The notes beneath the pieces were generated by a model. That model did not search any database. It had not been told where the DNA came from and was given only the letters and a program-made list of their open reading frames with translations. This document shows, piece by piece, positions 35,161 to 47,119 of a DNA stretch of 64,000 nt; position 1 is the stretch's first letter; each line of letters starts with the position of its first letter. The translations under genes were made by a program, and so were the position numbers. The DNA is from Drosophila miranda (lineage: Eukaryota; Arthropoda; Insecta; Diptera; Drosophilidae): NCBI RefSeq assembly GCF_003369915.1, contig NC_046675.1, positions 18,228,001 through 18,292,000 on the forward strand, in the 5' to 3' direction.

Positions 35161-37303
35161 TGAGTGTCAAACAAGGGCGTTGAAGGGCCATGTCCGATGG
35201 CAGTCACGTCATGTGACAATTAAGACAGCTCGTTTTCTTTCTGCTGCAAACTTTGGAAAACCGAAACTATTAAGTTTGGCTCTTTAAGGATCTGGGAAAA
35301 AACTGTTAAGCTTTAGTAGTGCGGCTGTGAATCTTGGTGGCCTAAGCAAATAATTAGGTACCAACTTTGATTAATATTTGTTTGGACAGTCAAGAGGAAG
35401 AGTCGCCCGGGAGGGAAGCGAAACCCACCCTTGGTCCCAAGGCTTTGCCATTTTTCGGCAACGGAAATTAAAGAAAAATAGGAAGAGATAGGAAGATGGT
35501 TTTCGCCTTTAAATCCCCGTCCAGTCAGGCATGAAGGCACTTTTGCCGCAGCTTAGCTCGCTCGGGCAAGGTCAGGGTCCATTAGGTTAAATGATATTGA
35601 TGATGATCGCAGGGACCGATCAGATCAGCTGGCGCTGTCCCTTCGACTGAGGGTTACTTTCGCTTAAGATCTGCTTTTTATCTGCCATTTGCCTGGGAAA
35701 ATTCTCACATTTTCACACAAAAATTATTGAGCTGTTTACGTTCGCTTTGGTCCCGGGTCTGGTCCTGCTAATAAAGCAATTAATAGGATTAAATATGCAA
35801 GGACACAGTGCCTATGTTGACAGTTGACTGGCCAGAGGTCAAGTTGCATTGGTCATTTGGCAGCAGCAGCAGCAGCAGCTCAGGGGTGGCCGAAACTGCC
35901 AAATAGTCAAATTGTTAGCTACTCGAATTTTAAGGAACCTTTCATCGAAAATAGGCCTAGTCCGTTACGTGATCTTCCAATCATTGATTGATGGTTATGC
36001 CTGGTCAAAAACTATTGATCATCCTGCCAAGGGTTGGCCCTCTCCACGGCCACGGTCTTTGAAAGTCTCGAATTTCCTACTAAGAAAACCCTTCGAAAAA
36101 CTGATACTTTTTACACCAATCCCTTACGCGAAAATCGAATGACAAATGCCATCCTAATGATGTCAGCTGCCGCAACCAAGATTTATGTGAAAGTCTCCTC
36201 GAGGTGGTTCTTTCCGAAAGGGTAATGTAACCCTTGCCGTTTCTCCTTCATGCAAAAAGAGAAAAAGTATTTACGTGTTTCTGCCTGTCTGAGCAAAAGG
36301 ATTCGAACACTGCAGTCGTGCTAAAAGGGAAACCTGCATTCTGCACTCCTTTTGCCCGGGCTGCATCGAAAATTCATGCCTAATCCTTTCCTTCTTTATT
36401 ACTGTGTATTTTTTCCACGATTGTTGCCATTCCCCCGACATTCGATACTGCAAATTGCATAAACAAGGAGCATGGGAAATTAATAAATTGATTGAAGACG
36501 GCAAAAGGGTTGAGGGTTCCGCAGAAAAGCATTTTTGCATTCCAAGATTGCCGATATCTGAGGCTTGGGAAAATTGCAGAGCAAGATTGCGGAAATTGAT
36601 TGTTCGTAAAGAGTTCGATATGGAAGTAGAAAAACTATTCATTAGTTCAAAGAAATACCTTCTATTCCCCTTTTTGGAATATACAAAATATGTGTGGCAT
36701 ATGTTGAAGTGATCTTTGCAAAGGAATAACCGATATGTTAACATATCATATAACTGTTGGTCTCCAAACACTTGCAGAATATGCTCGAAAATATAAATGA
36801 ACATTGAATAATTTTTATTGTTTATAAAGATGGAATGGTATTTAAAAGATATTTTGTAAGGACATCTTAAAATTTCACACAGTGTTCCTTAAGTGGAACC
36901 TGGAGATTTAAATTGTAAATAGTTAATTACCTCAAAAAAGGATAAAGTCTCTACAGTGGGAGATCTTAGACCTGCAACTCCCTACATATATTTCCTTAAA
37001 TTTTCCGACTGTTCTCCTAATGGAAGCCCGACCTCATTACTTAATCATATATTTGCAAATTTCCAATCGACTTCATACAACCTAACATCGTTTGTAAATG
37101 CGCCTTGAATTTCATGAATATTTAAAAGGATTGAACGGGGTTGCCCCTGCCAAACGAATACCGGGCTCAAGACGAACGTATTGGCACTTGAGGAGAATTA
37201 ACATTTAGCACTGTGCTTGCCAAACAAAAACGCATCAAAATGAAATCAAGGACTTGGCTGCGGGAACTTCTAACCCGTTGGCCGGGGTGTTGAATCCGGG
37301 AAA

Positions 37304-37490
37304 TTTGCATAACATTGGCACAAGTCAAAAATGAGTCCCGCATCCCCAGCCCAGCCCAATCTCATCCCTCGCCTGCAGGCCAGGACACCCGCTTAATTGA
37401 AAATGCCAAAATTATGCAAATTTTCACAAAAACTCAGATGTGCATCATTTGGGTCACATTTGTCGGCATGAGACTGTGGAAAATTTGCAT
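37304..37490 (+). promoter_or_regulatory. POU octamer module, third copy
   Basis: ATTTGCATAACATTGGC starts at 37304, GCCAAAATTATGCAAAT ends at 37421 and a GGAAAATTTGCATG site covers 37483-37490. Order, orientation and spacing (110 and 69 bases) parallel 32677, 32778 and 32832 (101 and 54 bases), while the DNA between is otherwise diverged. It lies 10.7 kb upstream of the cas start codon. Confidence 0.65.
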
Positions 37491-38223
37491 GCTAGCGGAA
37501 TGAATTCTCGGAAAATATATGCAACGCCATTTACAGTTTATCATTTATAACTTACGCTCTCTGAATAAAATTATTTTTATAGCTATAGTTTTTCTACTGC
37601 TAGGTAAAGTTGATTACAATCAGTGTAAGAAGGGATTTCGAATTTAGGAAGTGGCACTGGGGAAGTCTGAAGTCATAATAAAGCTTATATGTATATTCTG
37701 TTCTTGAGACCACTCAGATCTAAAATTTAGTTTTAGTTTTTTCCGACATGATACTTAAAATATTGAAAACTATAAAGCCGAATCGATTTTCATCGAGAAA
37801 CATTGCTTAAATCATTGCAATCAGTGCTTAAAGAAATCTTTGCAGAAACATTTAAAGACTCAACCCACCAGGTGATGTTTACCAGTCCAACTATTTATGG
37901 CCAGGTCCATGTGCGCTTTTAAGTTAAGAGTTAAGATTTCTAGGATTATCCGTTTCGTTTTTTAGAGAGTACAAGCAGATTGATAGTTTTCCTGAATCTT
38001 CATTCATTCGCCCCACACGAGAATCTCCCATTGATTTGCTTGACTTGCCGTCGCGAGCAAAGCCTATACCTATACCTTAAGATATACTGACAATAGATCG
38101 ATTGATAGATGATCGTAAAAGTTCAAGCAAATATTAATGATGCGTTGATGTCCTTGAAAAAGCCAAAACTTTTGACTTTGAATTTCCAATTCCATTTAAG
38201 AGAACGCAGCTAACGCGGTCTCG

Positions 38224-38244
38224 TCTCTCTCTCTCTCTCTCTCT
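38224..38244 (+). repeat. CT (GAGA) dinucleotide run
   Basis: About ten CT units followed by TTCGCTCTTTC. GAGA-factor-type sequence in the intergenic region; function unknown. Confidence 0.7.
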
Positions 38245-40609
38245 TCGCTCTTTCAACCTACCACACTTTCCCCCCTCTTACGCATTTTATCCCTCTCTCA
38301 CTGAACAGATTTTCGAAAATTCTGCGGGAAGGTCAGCGAATTTTTTGTTGTATTTAGCAAACATCTGAGAGCGTAACGCTTTTCTATGTCCTCAACAATT
38401 GAACACGCTGTCAGGCGACAGGGCACAGCATCCTTTATCCTTTCAGTACATAGGAGCCCAGCTACCCCTTTCCATGATGGCCGTGACAATGACAGCCTTT
38501 TGCCAAAATGTAGCATTTATAAATTTTTCAAATCACACAATTTCCAACAAAAATAAAGAGCTGAGCGGCAAAAAAAAAAGGGTGGATAGCTATGGGCTTG
38601 GGAGGTGAATGCAAGTCCAGCAGGAGATCCCAGTCATGAGTGGGTCTATGTAGTACCAAAATACATACATAGTTAGACATATGTACATATTATGTATGTA
38701 TGTACCTATGCGTGTATCTTCGCATTATAGTTATTGTAGGTCTAGTCATAATTATATGATTTCCCTTGTTGAGATCTTTAAAACCTTTCCTTCACTGACC
38801 GACAAGTTGACCACGGGCGACTTCCTAATTAAACGCACGTGCTTTGGGTTTCGTGCCCAGAGGATGTGCGGACAACATCAAGTCGAGCAGGAATCGTGCC
38901 GGGCGCTGGTCAAGCGGTCACCCTGGCTGTCAAGGGGTTAACTTGTTTGGACACGCGCCACGAAAACCTACAAACAAACAATGAAAATTTATCAAAACGG
39001 TAGAGTCAAAATGGGCTGTGGTCAAGCGCAGACCATAACACGATTTAGGAAAACTGGTTTTCCGCCCGAAAAACGCCTGGAAAATGGTGTGAAAATGCAC
39101 TTAGGCAATAATTAAGCGGTTAAACTTCAGAATGGAAATTTGAGGAAATGTAGCGTAGAACTTGAGTTTCTGGTTTCGCTTTCTGCACACAAAAAGTTTC
39201 CTTTTTCCCCATTCCGGACGGTTCGGCGGTTCAGGCGACCAACGAGTGCCGCCCCTTTAACCCTATTGAAACTCTATACAGCCATCGATCATGATCGCGC
39301 TTCCTTCCGCAAAAATTTCCCACAGTGCAAAAATCGCCAAAAGATTTCGATTGAGATCATGAAACGTAGCCCAGCGAAAAGAAATTTACGAGCGATCAAA
39401 TAACCGAAAACCCCAGGCCAGGTATCAAAGGGTGCAGAGTATTGCAAGAGGTCCTATGCTTCGATCTCGAGTTCAAATGTGTCACGTCTTATGATGTCAC
39501 TTTTGCCGAGGCTGCAGCACCAACCCCAATACCCAGTACCGGGTCGAAGATAGTCATCAGCCTTCTTCATCCTCATCCTCATCCCTGATCCTCGCAGGGT
39601 TCACAGTAAATTACGCGTAGAGGTGAAATACAAACAAAAGGAGATCGTCTACTCCTTGCCAAAGGTCTGTCTGAGGTCTCCAACCCTTGCCTGGCAGTTT
39701 TCCTTAGTTTTCCCCCTTTTCTTCTATTTTTTGTGACGAATTTAATGATTTTTGCCTCAAAACTGAAACGATTTTTCATTGACCCGGTATTGCGGGGTAG
39801 GTTCAGAGTTCGCCTTCGGTTTTTGTTATGCCAGCTTGAACTGCTAAATGCGTTCACCCGTGAAGACTGCTGACTAAGGAGAGGTATCCGGCCTCGACTA
39901 TGGCCTGGTTTTGTGGCTTTTGTGCCGCATTAAGCTGGATTTATGGCATCGAGTGCCGATAGTCATGCAGATTAATGAGAGAGTGTCCCAAAGGTGAACC
40001 GCCATCTCGACATTTCCTTCTGTTCGACTATGCAAAGTTTTGCACTTTAGCACAACCTAAAATTAGAAAACCGAAACGGACTAGTCGGCATACGTACATG
40101 CTCGTACTCATACTAAAACGGGTAATGTCCCTACCACTATATGTGGAATTAGGAATGCAATATTATCTTATTTCATAATATGCGATTATGTCTTTTATCC
40201 ACTCGAATATCTAAAAAGTTTTTAGACTTTGGGTTGAAACATCATTTGCGGCATTCAAAATTATGCTTACTGATCAACGGCGATTTGACTTTTATTTTTT
40301 GTATCAAAAATAATGTCGAAGCCTAAGTCTTATCAAATTACTCAAAACTAATAATTGTCATTGAAGGAAATCGTACAAAAATAAGAAACTTTAAAATCAT
40401 GGTATAAATCAAGTTCTTCTAAGTCCATTGTGGGTGTAAATTATTAATTTAATTTAATTTAAATAAATCATTATTTACGGTACATGCTAAAAACTTCAGC
40501 CCAGTCACTAACATAACATTAAGGTAAATATGGTACCAATAAAACACAAATTTCTATCCTTTGAAATACATTCAGATGATATAGTTCAAGATGGACCACT
40601 GACAGGTCT

Positions 40610-40865
40610 TGGCGGTTCCAAGGTATCAATATTAGGGTCTGCGTAGTGTTTTAGCCAGAAAGTTTAAAAACTGACGGACAGAGGACTCTAGAATCAGACA
40701 GACGTGCATGGCTATATTGACTCAGTTTTCTGATCTGTCTTCTGATCAAGAAAATACTCTTTCATAGTATGCAGAAATATAGTTTATAGGGTCGGAGGTT
40801 GCTTCTTCCTGTGCGTTGTAAAAATCTGGTCAAAATCATAATACCCTCTTCTAGGGTATACACAT
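40610..40865 (-). repeat. Helitron-like (DINE-1 type) repeat remnant
   Basis: Contains GACGGACAGAGG, ACGTGCATGGCTATATTGAC, TGATCAAGAAAATAC, ATAGGGTCGGAGG and a terminal AATACCCTCTTCTAGGGTAT hairpin. The last is typical of the end of Drosophila DINE-1/Helitron elements. Degenerate, no coding capacity. Confidence 0.6.
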
Positions 40866-43039
40866 TCTACCTTTATCTAAAAATGTTTATTTCGTAGAAA
40901 AAAAAGTGGACCACTCATACAGTAAATATGCAAATGATCGATAGATGCAGCCGCAGCCACACAACGACAAGAACATAGATTTTTCAAAATAATTTGATGC
41001 TACATTTGTATGCCCAAAAGGAAAAAGTTTGATGTGGAAGGGATGGCGGGAGGTGGGCTCGGAGTTCGTATGGAGAGTAGACCAGCACGCTGACCCAAAA
41101 TTATAAAGTTACAATAGCGCGGGCAACCCTTTGCTACCCCCGAACGACTTGAATTACCAGGGCCCTGCTGCTGGACCACGGACCCTTGGACAGCCGCAGC
41201 TCATTGCTTTGCCCATCGCGTTGTCAACTCCGGGTACTGTGCGTGGTGCGCTTGTTAGTGACGCCGCCCTACAGGGCAACGGCGTGCATATGGGTATTCA
41301 AATTTTTTCATGCCCACCGATGGATTTGACCAAACAAATCCTTTCTAATTTCGCTTCTGCTCCGAGCCCAGAGTGCTGCGCATGTGCAGCAGATTACTGG
41401 TGGACGCTGTGCAGCTTTGGTTCCTTGCAGCCGAGCACGACAAACGGGTTTTGAATTTCATATGCCTCAGGATGCCAGTTGTCCGTGTGTGCGTGACCCA
41501 TCCATCAAGGGACGTGGACGGGCGGAAGCTGCAGAGGGGCAAAAACAACAAGTCATTTGAAGTTTTAATAGATGTTGCATCCTTTTGTTCAGGAAAGTAG
41601 CTAAAACTGGTTTCTAGGCAGACCAACCCTCTCCCCTGCCTTGCCGTGTCTCAAAATTTGAACTGAAATTTTATTTTAATTTTTCCTTTCACATTGGACA
41701 AGTTCTGCCTGGGAAATGTCTTGTGCAAACCCTTTCTTTTTCTGTAAAATTTACAATTTATTTTGATAGAATTTATCTCTTGCCGCCTAATGAGCACTTT
41801 GGGTAATGGTATGTTGGGAAGGCGTTGGGAAATTAAAAGGATTTTAAAAATCATAGCTGAAGCCACATAAACAGTGGCGTCGTATATATACATATTCTTT
41901 AAGAAGACTTCCCTCTTGGAAAAATCACCCACATGTCGGACATACCCGAGTCGCTGCCAGATCATTGTTATGCGTGTGTCAACTAATGAAAATTTAAAAT
42001 TCAACCCTTGCCGGCATTATACCAGTGCCCTGTCCGAATTATCATTGGTATACTTTGCTCGCCCTTTTGCGGAGCGGGGTCAACATGCGGCGTACGCTCT
42101 ACTGGTCAGGAATACGCTTCGCCCTACCTTTCGCGGCTACCAGGATACACATTTAACGAATATTTCAAACAATGGTCATGATTCAAAATTGCAAATTCAT
42201 AAACGTATACGCATACGCTTGCTTTGCAAATGTAAGAAATAAAATCGAATTACTTGAAATTTAAATTGAAGAAGAGACAAATTTGAAATGGGCGCCAAAG
42301 TTTATGTTGAGCTGGTCTCACTAATTATATTAAGCTTACACGTTTTCCAGCACTAGACTTCAGGGGTGCAGAACATTTATTTCATCAATTCAAAACAAAA
42401 ACCAAACTCTCATCCTTCAAAAATAAATTTTTATCGAAATATATGTTAAATACAAATTAATTTTTATTATGATTGATCAATATTTAATCAAATTAGTTTA
42501 GCTTGTGGTTCCTTTTAGCGTCTCTGCGCTCATAAGTTTGAAATTTAAATTAAATTAATTAATTAGCTTCAATCAGATACATAGCGGGGAGGTCTGCACT
42601 TAGACTGGGGAGTCGAAGTATAGTCGTAATTTTGAATAGAATAATTGTCTTTCATACGTAAACGGTAGCTGTTGCAAGTCTAGTAATAGTTTTCGATCAT
42701 GGACTAGAACTCTTAACTTATTACGCTTATTTCAATATTCCACCGAAAATATTGAAAATTATTGGGATAATTTTCCGCGGTTTAGCTTAAGTTGTTATCC
42801 TGTTTAAATAATAAGAGTTTAGGTGGGCTACGTTCGTTTTTTCAGGGCATACCCTGGGGGAAATGGATGTTATAGAATTGAGAAAATGTTTGTCATCCCA
42901 GGCTCCAATTAATGCAAAAACAATTTAGTCTCTGTTTTAAATATCACGATGATTTTTGCAGTTTATTGTCATCTTACAGAGACCAAGAATAGGTATAAGG
43001 AGATATATATGTATGTATATACAAGATAAAAATCATATG

Positions 43040-44076
43040 CATAAATATATCTAAAAAATATCAATTTGAGAAAATTTCTTTATTAATTTCGGTTTAAAAA
43101 CAGTTCGGAAAACAGGATCTTCATATTTAATTAACGAAATAGTGTATACAAAGGCCTTACAAAGGGTATACATTGCGACTGTTTTTTGTTTGTTGAACTA
43201 TTTTGTTTATGCCTTGTTTAAGCCAAAATACAATAAAAGCAAAGACTAAAAACTAGCCAATCTTGAAGAAAACGGCTTAAATTATGTGGGCAGAACTAAG
43301 AATTTTAGTTAGCCAGAAACATTCAACGGAATCTCTAAATTGAGCAATATGAACGACCATCCTCTTTCGTTTTTGTGTTTTGACCTATTTCGCTAAAAAC
43401 CTTTTTTTGTTTGACCTATTTCGCCAAAACCTTTTTGTAGACAAGATCCAATAAAAGCAAGTATTAAAAATAAGCCAGTTAAGTAAAAAATTGATTCAAT
43501 AATCGGATAAAATTATGTGGGCATGGCCAAATGTTCTATATAGCTGGTAATATTCGACGGAATAAAGATTTGAGCAATTGGAACGATACTCGTTTCTTGA
43601 TGCTACTGTTGTATGCCTTGTGCGTCTGCCTACAGTGGCTTCGAATAACAGTAAGTCCTGATGTTACAGGGCACTCCCAAAAACAACCGCTGTTCCTCGG
43701 CTATTCCGTGCTTTCCACCTTCTTCGCACTTACAGTAAAAGTCGAGCCACAGAGTCCGCAGTTGCGATGCCGAAACGACGAAACCCGCGTCATGCGATAG
43801 TATCGATAACGCCTCACATGTAATTTTCAATTGTACCAAGTACAACACAACAAGGCAAAACTTCCCATCTCTAAGAAAGTATAATGATATTTACAAATTC
43901 TTTGAAAAAGAAAACATCAGCGCGTACCAAACACTAATTACCTTCATCGACGAAATTAATGTAATGCTATAAACAGTACTCCAACATCTTCTATTCTTTG
44001 ACTTGGCAATTTCCACCTTCAAAAGGCGGGCGGCCAAATAATCCCACGCTACGCACGGGTAGAATGGTAACTTAAA
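43040..44076 (+). repeat. 1 kb repeat, copy A, abutting CG1239
   Basis: Aligns over its length with the reverse complement of 57575-58585, with small indels. It has an internal direct repeat of about 230 bases (units near 43215-43370 and 43445-43600, each with AATAAAAGCAA then ATTATGTGGGCA). It ends TGGTAACTTAAAC and then an A-rich tail. A DRE-type TATCGATA is at 43801-43808. It stops 70 bases before the CG1239 start codon. No coding frame was recognised. The A-rich end suggests a retroelement, but class is unknown. Confidence 0.75.
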
Positions 44077-44145
44077 CACTCAAAAAAATAAAAATAAAAA
44101 TAAAACCACCATTTGGATATGTTTTAAAACTTAGTAGATTTCGCC

Positions 44146-45121
44146 ATGGAAGTGGAAAACAATAACAACACGCAGCTTCCTGCAAATACACCAGAAAAGT
44201 GTCCCGAGAAGAGAAAAGCTACCTTCGATGACAAGCCACTGGAAATCAAAAGACTGAAAGAGGACTGCTCCGAGGTGGAGACTACACCTCGGCCTCCACC
44301 GCAGAGCCCAAAAAAGCGCTTGCAACTAGACGGAAAGCCTCAAAACAACAAAACCAAGCGCAACAAAGATCTTAATTTCTTGTATGGTAACTACAAGCAC
44401 TACTACGGAAAGCGCATACTGGATAAGGACTTCCACGACATACGCTTAGATGTGCTGGGCACTCAGCCGGAGCTTTTCCGCGACAAGCAGTTGCTCGACA
44501 TCGGCTGCAATTCAGGGCATCTGTCCATTGAAATTTGCAAAAAGTTCAATGCCAAGAGTCTCGTCGGCCTGGATATTGACCGCGGTCTTGTGAAGGATGC
44601 TCAAATGACCATTAGCTCCTTGAAGCACCTGACGCCTCCAGGGTCTAGGTTTCCTTACAATGTGAAATTTTTGCATGGCAACTATGTCCTGGATGACGAT
44701 GTACTACTAGAGATAGAGCGTCCCCAGTTCGATGTGATATTGTGTCTCTCAGTCACTAAGTGGATTCACCTTAACTTCTGTGATGCTGGCCTGAAGCAGG
44801 CTTTCCGCCGCATGTTCTTGCAGCTGCGGCCGGACGGAAAACTCATCCTAGAGCCTCAATCTTTTGATGGCTACAGGAGACGTAAAAAAATATCTGTAAG
44901 TGAGTGCATATGCTCGTAAATGGTAATCATTCACTTTCAAAGTACTTCACATTTAGGAACACATCAGAGAAAACTACAATTCCATCAAATTTCGACCAGA
45001 CCAATTCCCTGAATATCTGCTCAGTCCAGAGGTAGGCTTTGCCAGTATGGAGCTAATGGGCATACCTGAACACTGCAAAACTGGATTCAAGCGACCCATT
45101 CAAATATTTAAAAAAGTGTAG
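44146..45121 (+). CDS. CG1239: Bin3-type RNA methyltransferase
   Basis: Two exons, 44146-44895 and 44957-45121, 304 residues. Homolog of MEPCE/BCDIN3 (Bin3 family), SAM-dependent enzymes that methylate the 5' gamma-phosphate of small RNAs such as 7SK. A basic, disordered N terminus covers about 1-75. The SAM motif I is LLDIGCNSGHLSIEI (116-130), the acidic motif II is VGLDIDR (140-146), and FDVILCLSVTKWIHLN (195-210) with LRPDGKLILEPQ (227-238) gives the Bin3 signature. The second exon completes the Bin3 C-terminal domain, ending KRPIQIFKKV. In the fly, bin3 itself is a separate, longer gene, so this is the short paralog. RNA target is not known from the sequence. It is convergent with the CCA-adding enzyme gene 134 bases away, and a repeat ends 70 bases upstream. 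Confidence 0.93.
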
Positions 45122-45139
45122 TTATTTGATGCCAACCGG

Positions 45140-45155
45140 AATAAACTCAAATAAA
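45140..45155 (+). terminator. CG1239 poly(A) signals
   Basis: AATAAA at 45140-45145 and 45150-45155, about 20-30 bases after the stop codon. Confidence 0.65.
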
Positions 45156-45255
45156 AGGTGATTGTATAGTTTCCAGAAAAGCACTTCATTAACAGGAGGA
45201 TTTTAGGTAAAGCTATATACAGAAAATAAATTTAGATTCTTGATTACAGATCGTG

Positions 45256-46755
45256 CTACTGAGTTCGTTTCTTTTTGCTTGGTGCACCTGTAGGTGGCTG
45301 TAGTTTCTCTAAAATCTGTGGAAGCTTCTCCAGTAGCTGACCAGAGGTTAGCTGGAAGTCGCTATCTGCCCACATAAGGCGCAACATTGATAGACCAGTG
45401 CCAATATTCTTGCCAGAAAGTCCATGATCCTTGAGTATATTGCCGTTGAGGGGAAAACTGGGGGTTGACCATGCCTTCAATTGATTGTAGAGCTCTACTT
45501 TGCGGGTATACTTGAGAAGTTGCTCGACGTAATCCCGCTTGGCGTACGGCTGCAGGCATAGTTTTTGATAATCGCGTAGGGTAGTATACTCCGAGTCCAC
45601 CTGGAAAGCAAGCATTTTAATAAGATATTTTTAACCGGGAGTGAGCGTTGTATTTACCCTCGTTCGCTGCTGTGTAATAAACAAAGCCAGATCCCTTTCG
45701 AAAGCGGACAGCTTTAAGCGCTCGTGCAGCATCATAGCGTCTTCAACCGAGTGAAGCAGCCCCGTCATGTACAAAATGGGATAGTGGGGCTTCTCAAAAA
45801 TTTCCAAGGTTTCACAAAGGATTTGAAATTCGTTCAAATTGGGCTTAACAGGAAGCCCACAATGCTGAAACAGGTTGCAGCGGTGCATCTCCAACACCAG
45901 TTCGGTTCCGTAATTTCCCACAATTATCTTTTGCAGCTCTGACCAAATTCGCTCGCCGCTGATCCTTGCCAAACCTTCAGCGTTTTTCTTGATGGCGGCC
46001 AAGGTGCTGGGATCATGACTTTCTGCATCTTTTGCTATGCGTCCATAAAAGCGAAAGTAGCGCAAAATGCGCAAGTAGTCCTCATTGATTCGTATGTCAG
46101 CATCACCAACAAAAACAACGCGACGCTGCTGCAAATCATCGTAGCCATAAAAGTAGTCATAAACAGTGCCATCAAAGCCGAGGAACATAGAGTTTATAGT
46201 CAAGTCACGACGGTTCGCATCCAGTTGCCAGTCGGTAGTGAAAACGACTTCCGCGTGTCGGCCATTGGTGCGGACGTCGATGCGCAAAGTGGTCACTTCG
46301 AAGTTCTCCTTGCCATTGATCCGCGGAGTAATGGTTCCATGCTTCTCGCCCTTGGAATTGATCATACGAACGTTTTCCTTGGTAAACATATCTTTCATCT
46401 GATCTGGCGTGGCTGTGGTCGCGAAGTCAATGTCCTTTGGCTTGATACCCATTATAATGTCGCGGACGGCTCCGCCGGCAATTCTTATCTCATAGTCATA
46501 CTTTTTGAAGAGGGACACCAACGAGTCCACTTCCGGAGTAAAAATGCCATGGAACTCGGGAGTATCTACCTTCCTGAACGCAGGATCCGCACGCATTCTC
46601 GGTGGCTTTCCAAGCTGCGAAACCATTTCGGCTGACAGCTCCTTTGGTGGAGTAGACGGCCCCATTCGACTGGCCCGTGTATGCAACCCGCGTTGATGGG
46701 AGGCAATGGCTACAGGAATACTACGTACACGTTTGATCAATATTACGAATGCCAT
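45256..46755 (-). CDS. CG2100: tRNA CCA-adding enzyme (TRNT1 homolog)
   Basis: Exons 46755-45658 and 45600-45256, 480 residues. It adds CCA to tRNA 3' ends, needed for aminoacylation in mitochondria and cytosol. Class II nucleotidyltransferase motifs are complete: IRIAGGAVRD (90-99) with the metal-binding DIDF (108-111), NRRDLTINSM (181-190), and RINEDYLRILRYFRF (222-236), which covers the nucleotide-recognition helix. The first 36 residues are basic and lack acidic residues (MAFVILIKRVRSIP onward), as in a mitochondrial targeting signal. Met31 could start a non-mitochondrial form, a dual arrangement known for this enzyme in eukaryotes. The second exon encodes the helical tail, ending KKKRTQ. 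It is divergent from the glyoxylate reductase gene, with 364 bases between start codons. Confidence 0.94.
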
Positions 46756-47119
46756 GCATCTAGAACTTTTCGATCGGCAACAACAAGGTAGCTATTTTTT
46801 GTTTGGCGTTTCACGATGATGTTTTGTTTGGTGTTGCCAGATAGCATAAATCAACAAAACAGCTAGATTGACAGAAAATCAAAATTATGTTTACACCTGG
46901 CATTGAAAGAATTTATGGGTATATTGCATTCAATTATATGTACATATGTAACTAGAATATAAGAGGATAGCGAGCAGAAATTTGTATTTGAATTTTTCCC
47001 CGCTCCTTGTTGTGAAAAAAGCTAGATCTGACGAGAAAAAAGCTTAATTGACAACACTGTACCGGGCTGAAACCTGTTACTTGGTTGGCACTCTTTGTAG
47101 TTTTCAAACTTCTTTATTA
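46756..47119. promoter_or_regulatory. Divergent promoter region CG2100 / CG1236
   Basis: 364 bases between two opposite start codons. AT-rich, no TATA box or DRE that I can assign. A TGTTTTGTTTGG repeat occurs near 46800-46832. Confidence 0.4.

Larger units (their letters stand above)
32840..37303. other. cas to CG1239 intergenic DNA, proximal part
   Basis: No gene recognised. Long open frames at 32944-33375 and 33395-34015 have no homology and ordinary intergenic composition. One short frame with a signal-peptide-like start (33996-34202) and one composite octamer site (35143-35160) are listed separately. Confidence 0.5.
37491..43039. other. cas to CG1239 intergenic DNA, distal part
   Basis: No gene recognised. 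Holds a CT run (38224-38244), a DINE-1-like repeat remnant (about 40610-40865), an isolated octamer at 40928 and long AT-rich tracts. Confidence 0.5.

Noticed and set aside
36285..36330. Possible tRNA B-box (reverse complement TGTTCGAATCC)
   Set aside because: No matching T-stem, A-box or cloverleaf around it.
41874..42242. 122-codon frame in the distal cas flank
   Set aside because: No homology, AT-rich flanks, no promoter or splice context.
43531..43800. 89-codon frame in the 1 kb repeat
   Set aside because: The frame is broken by indels in the other copy (57828-58043), so it is not a maintained protein.
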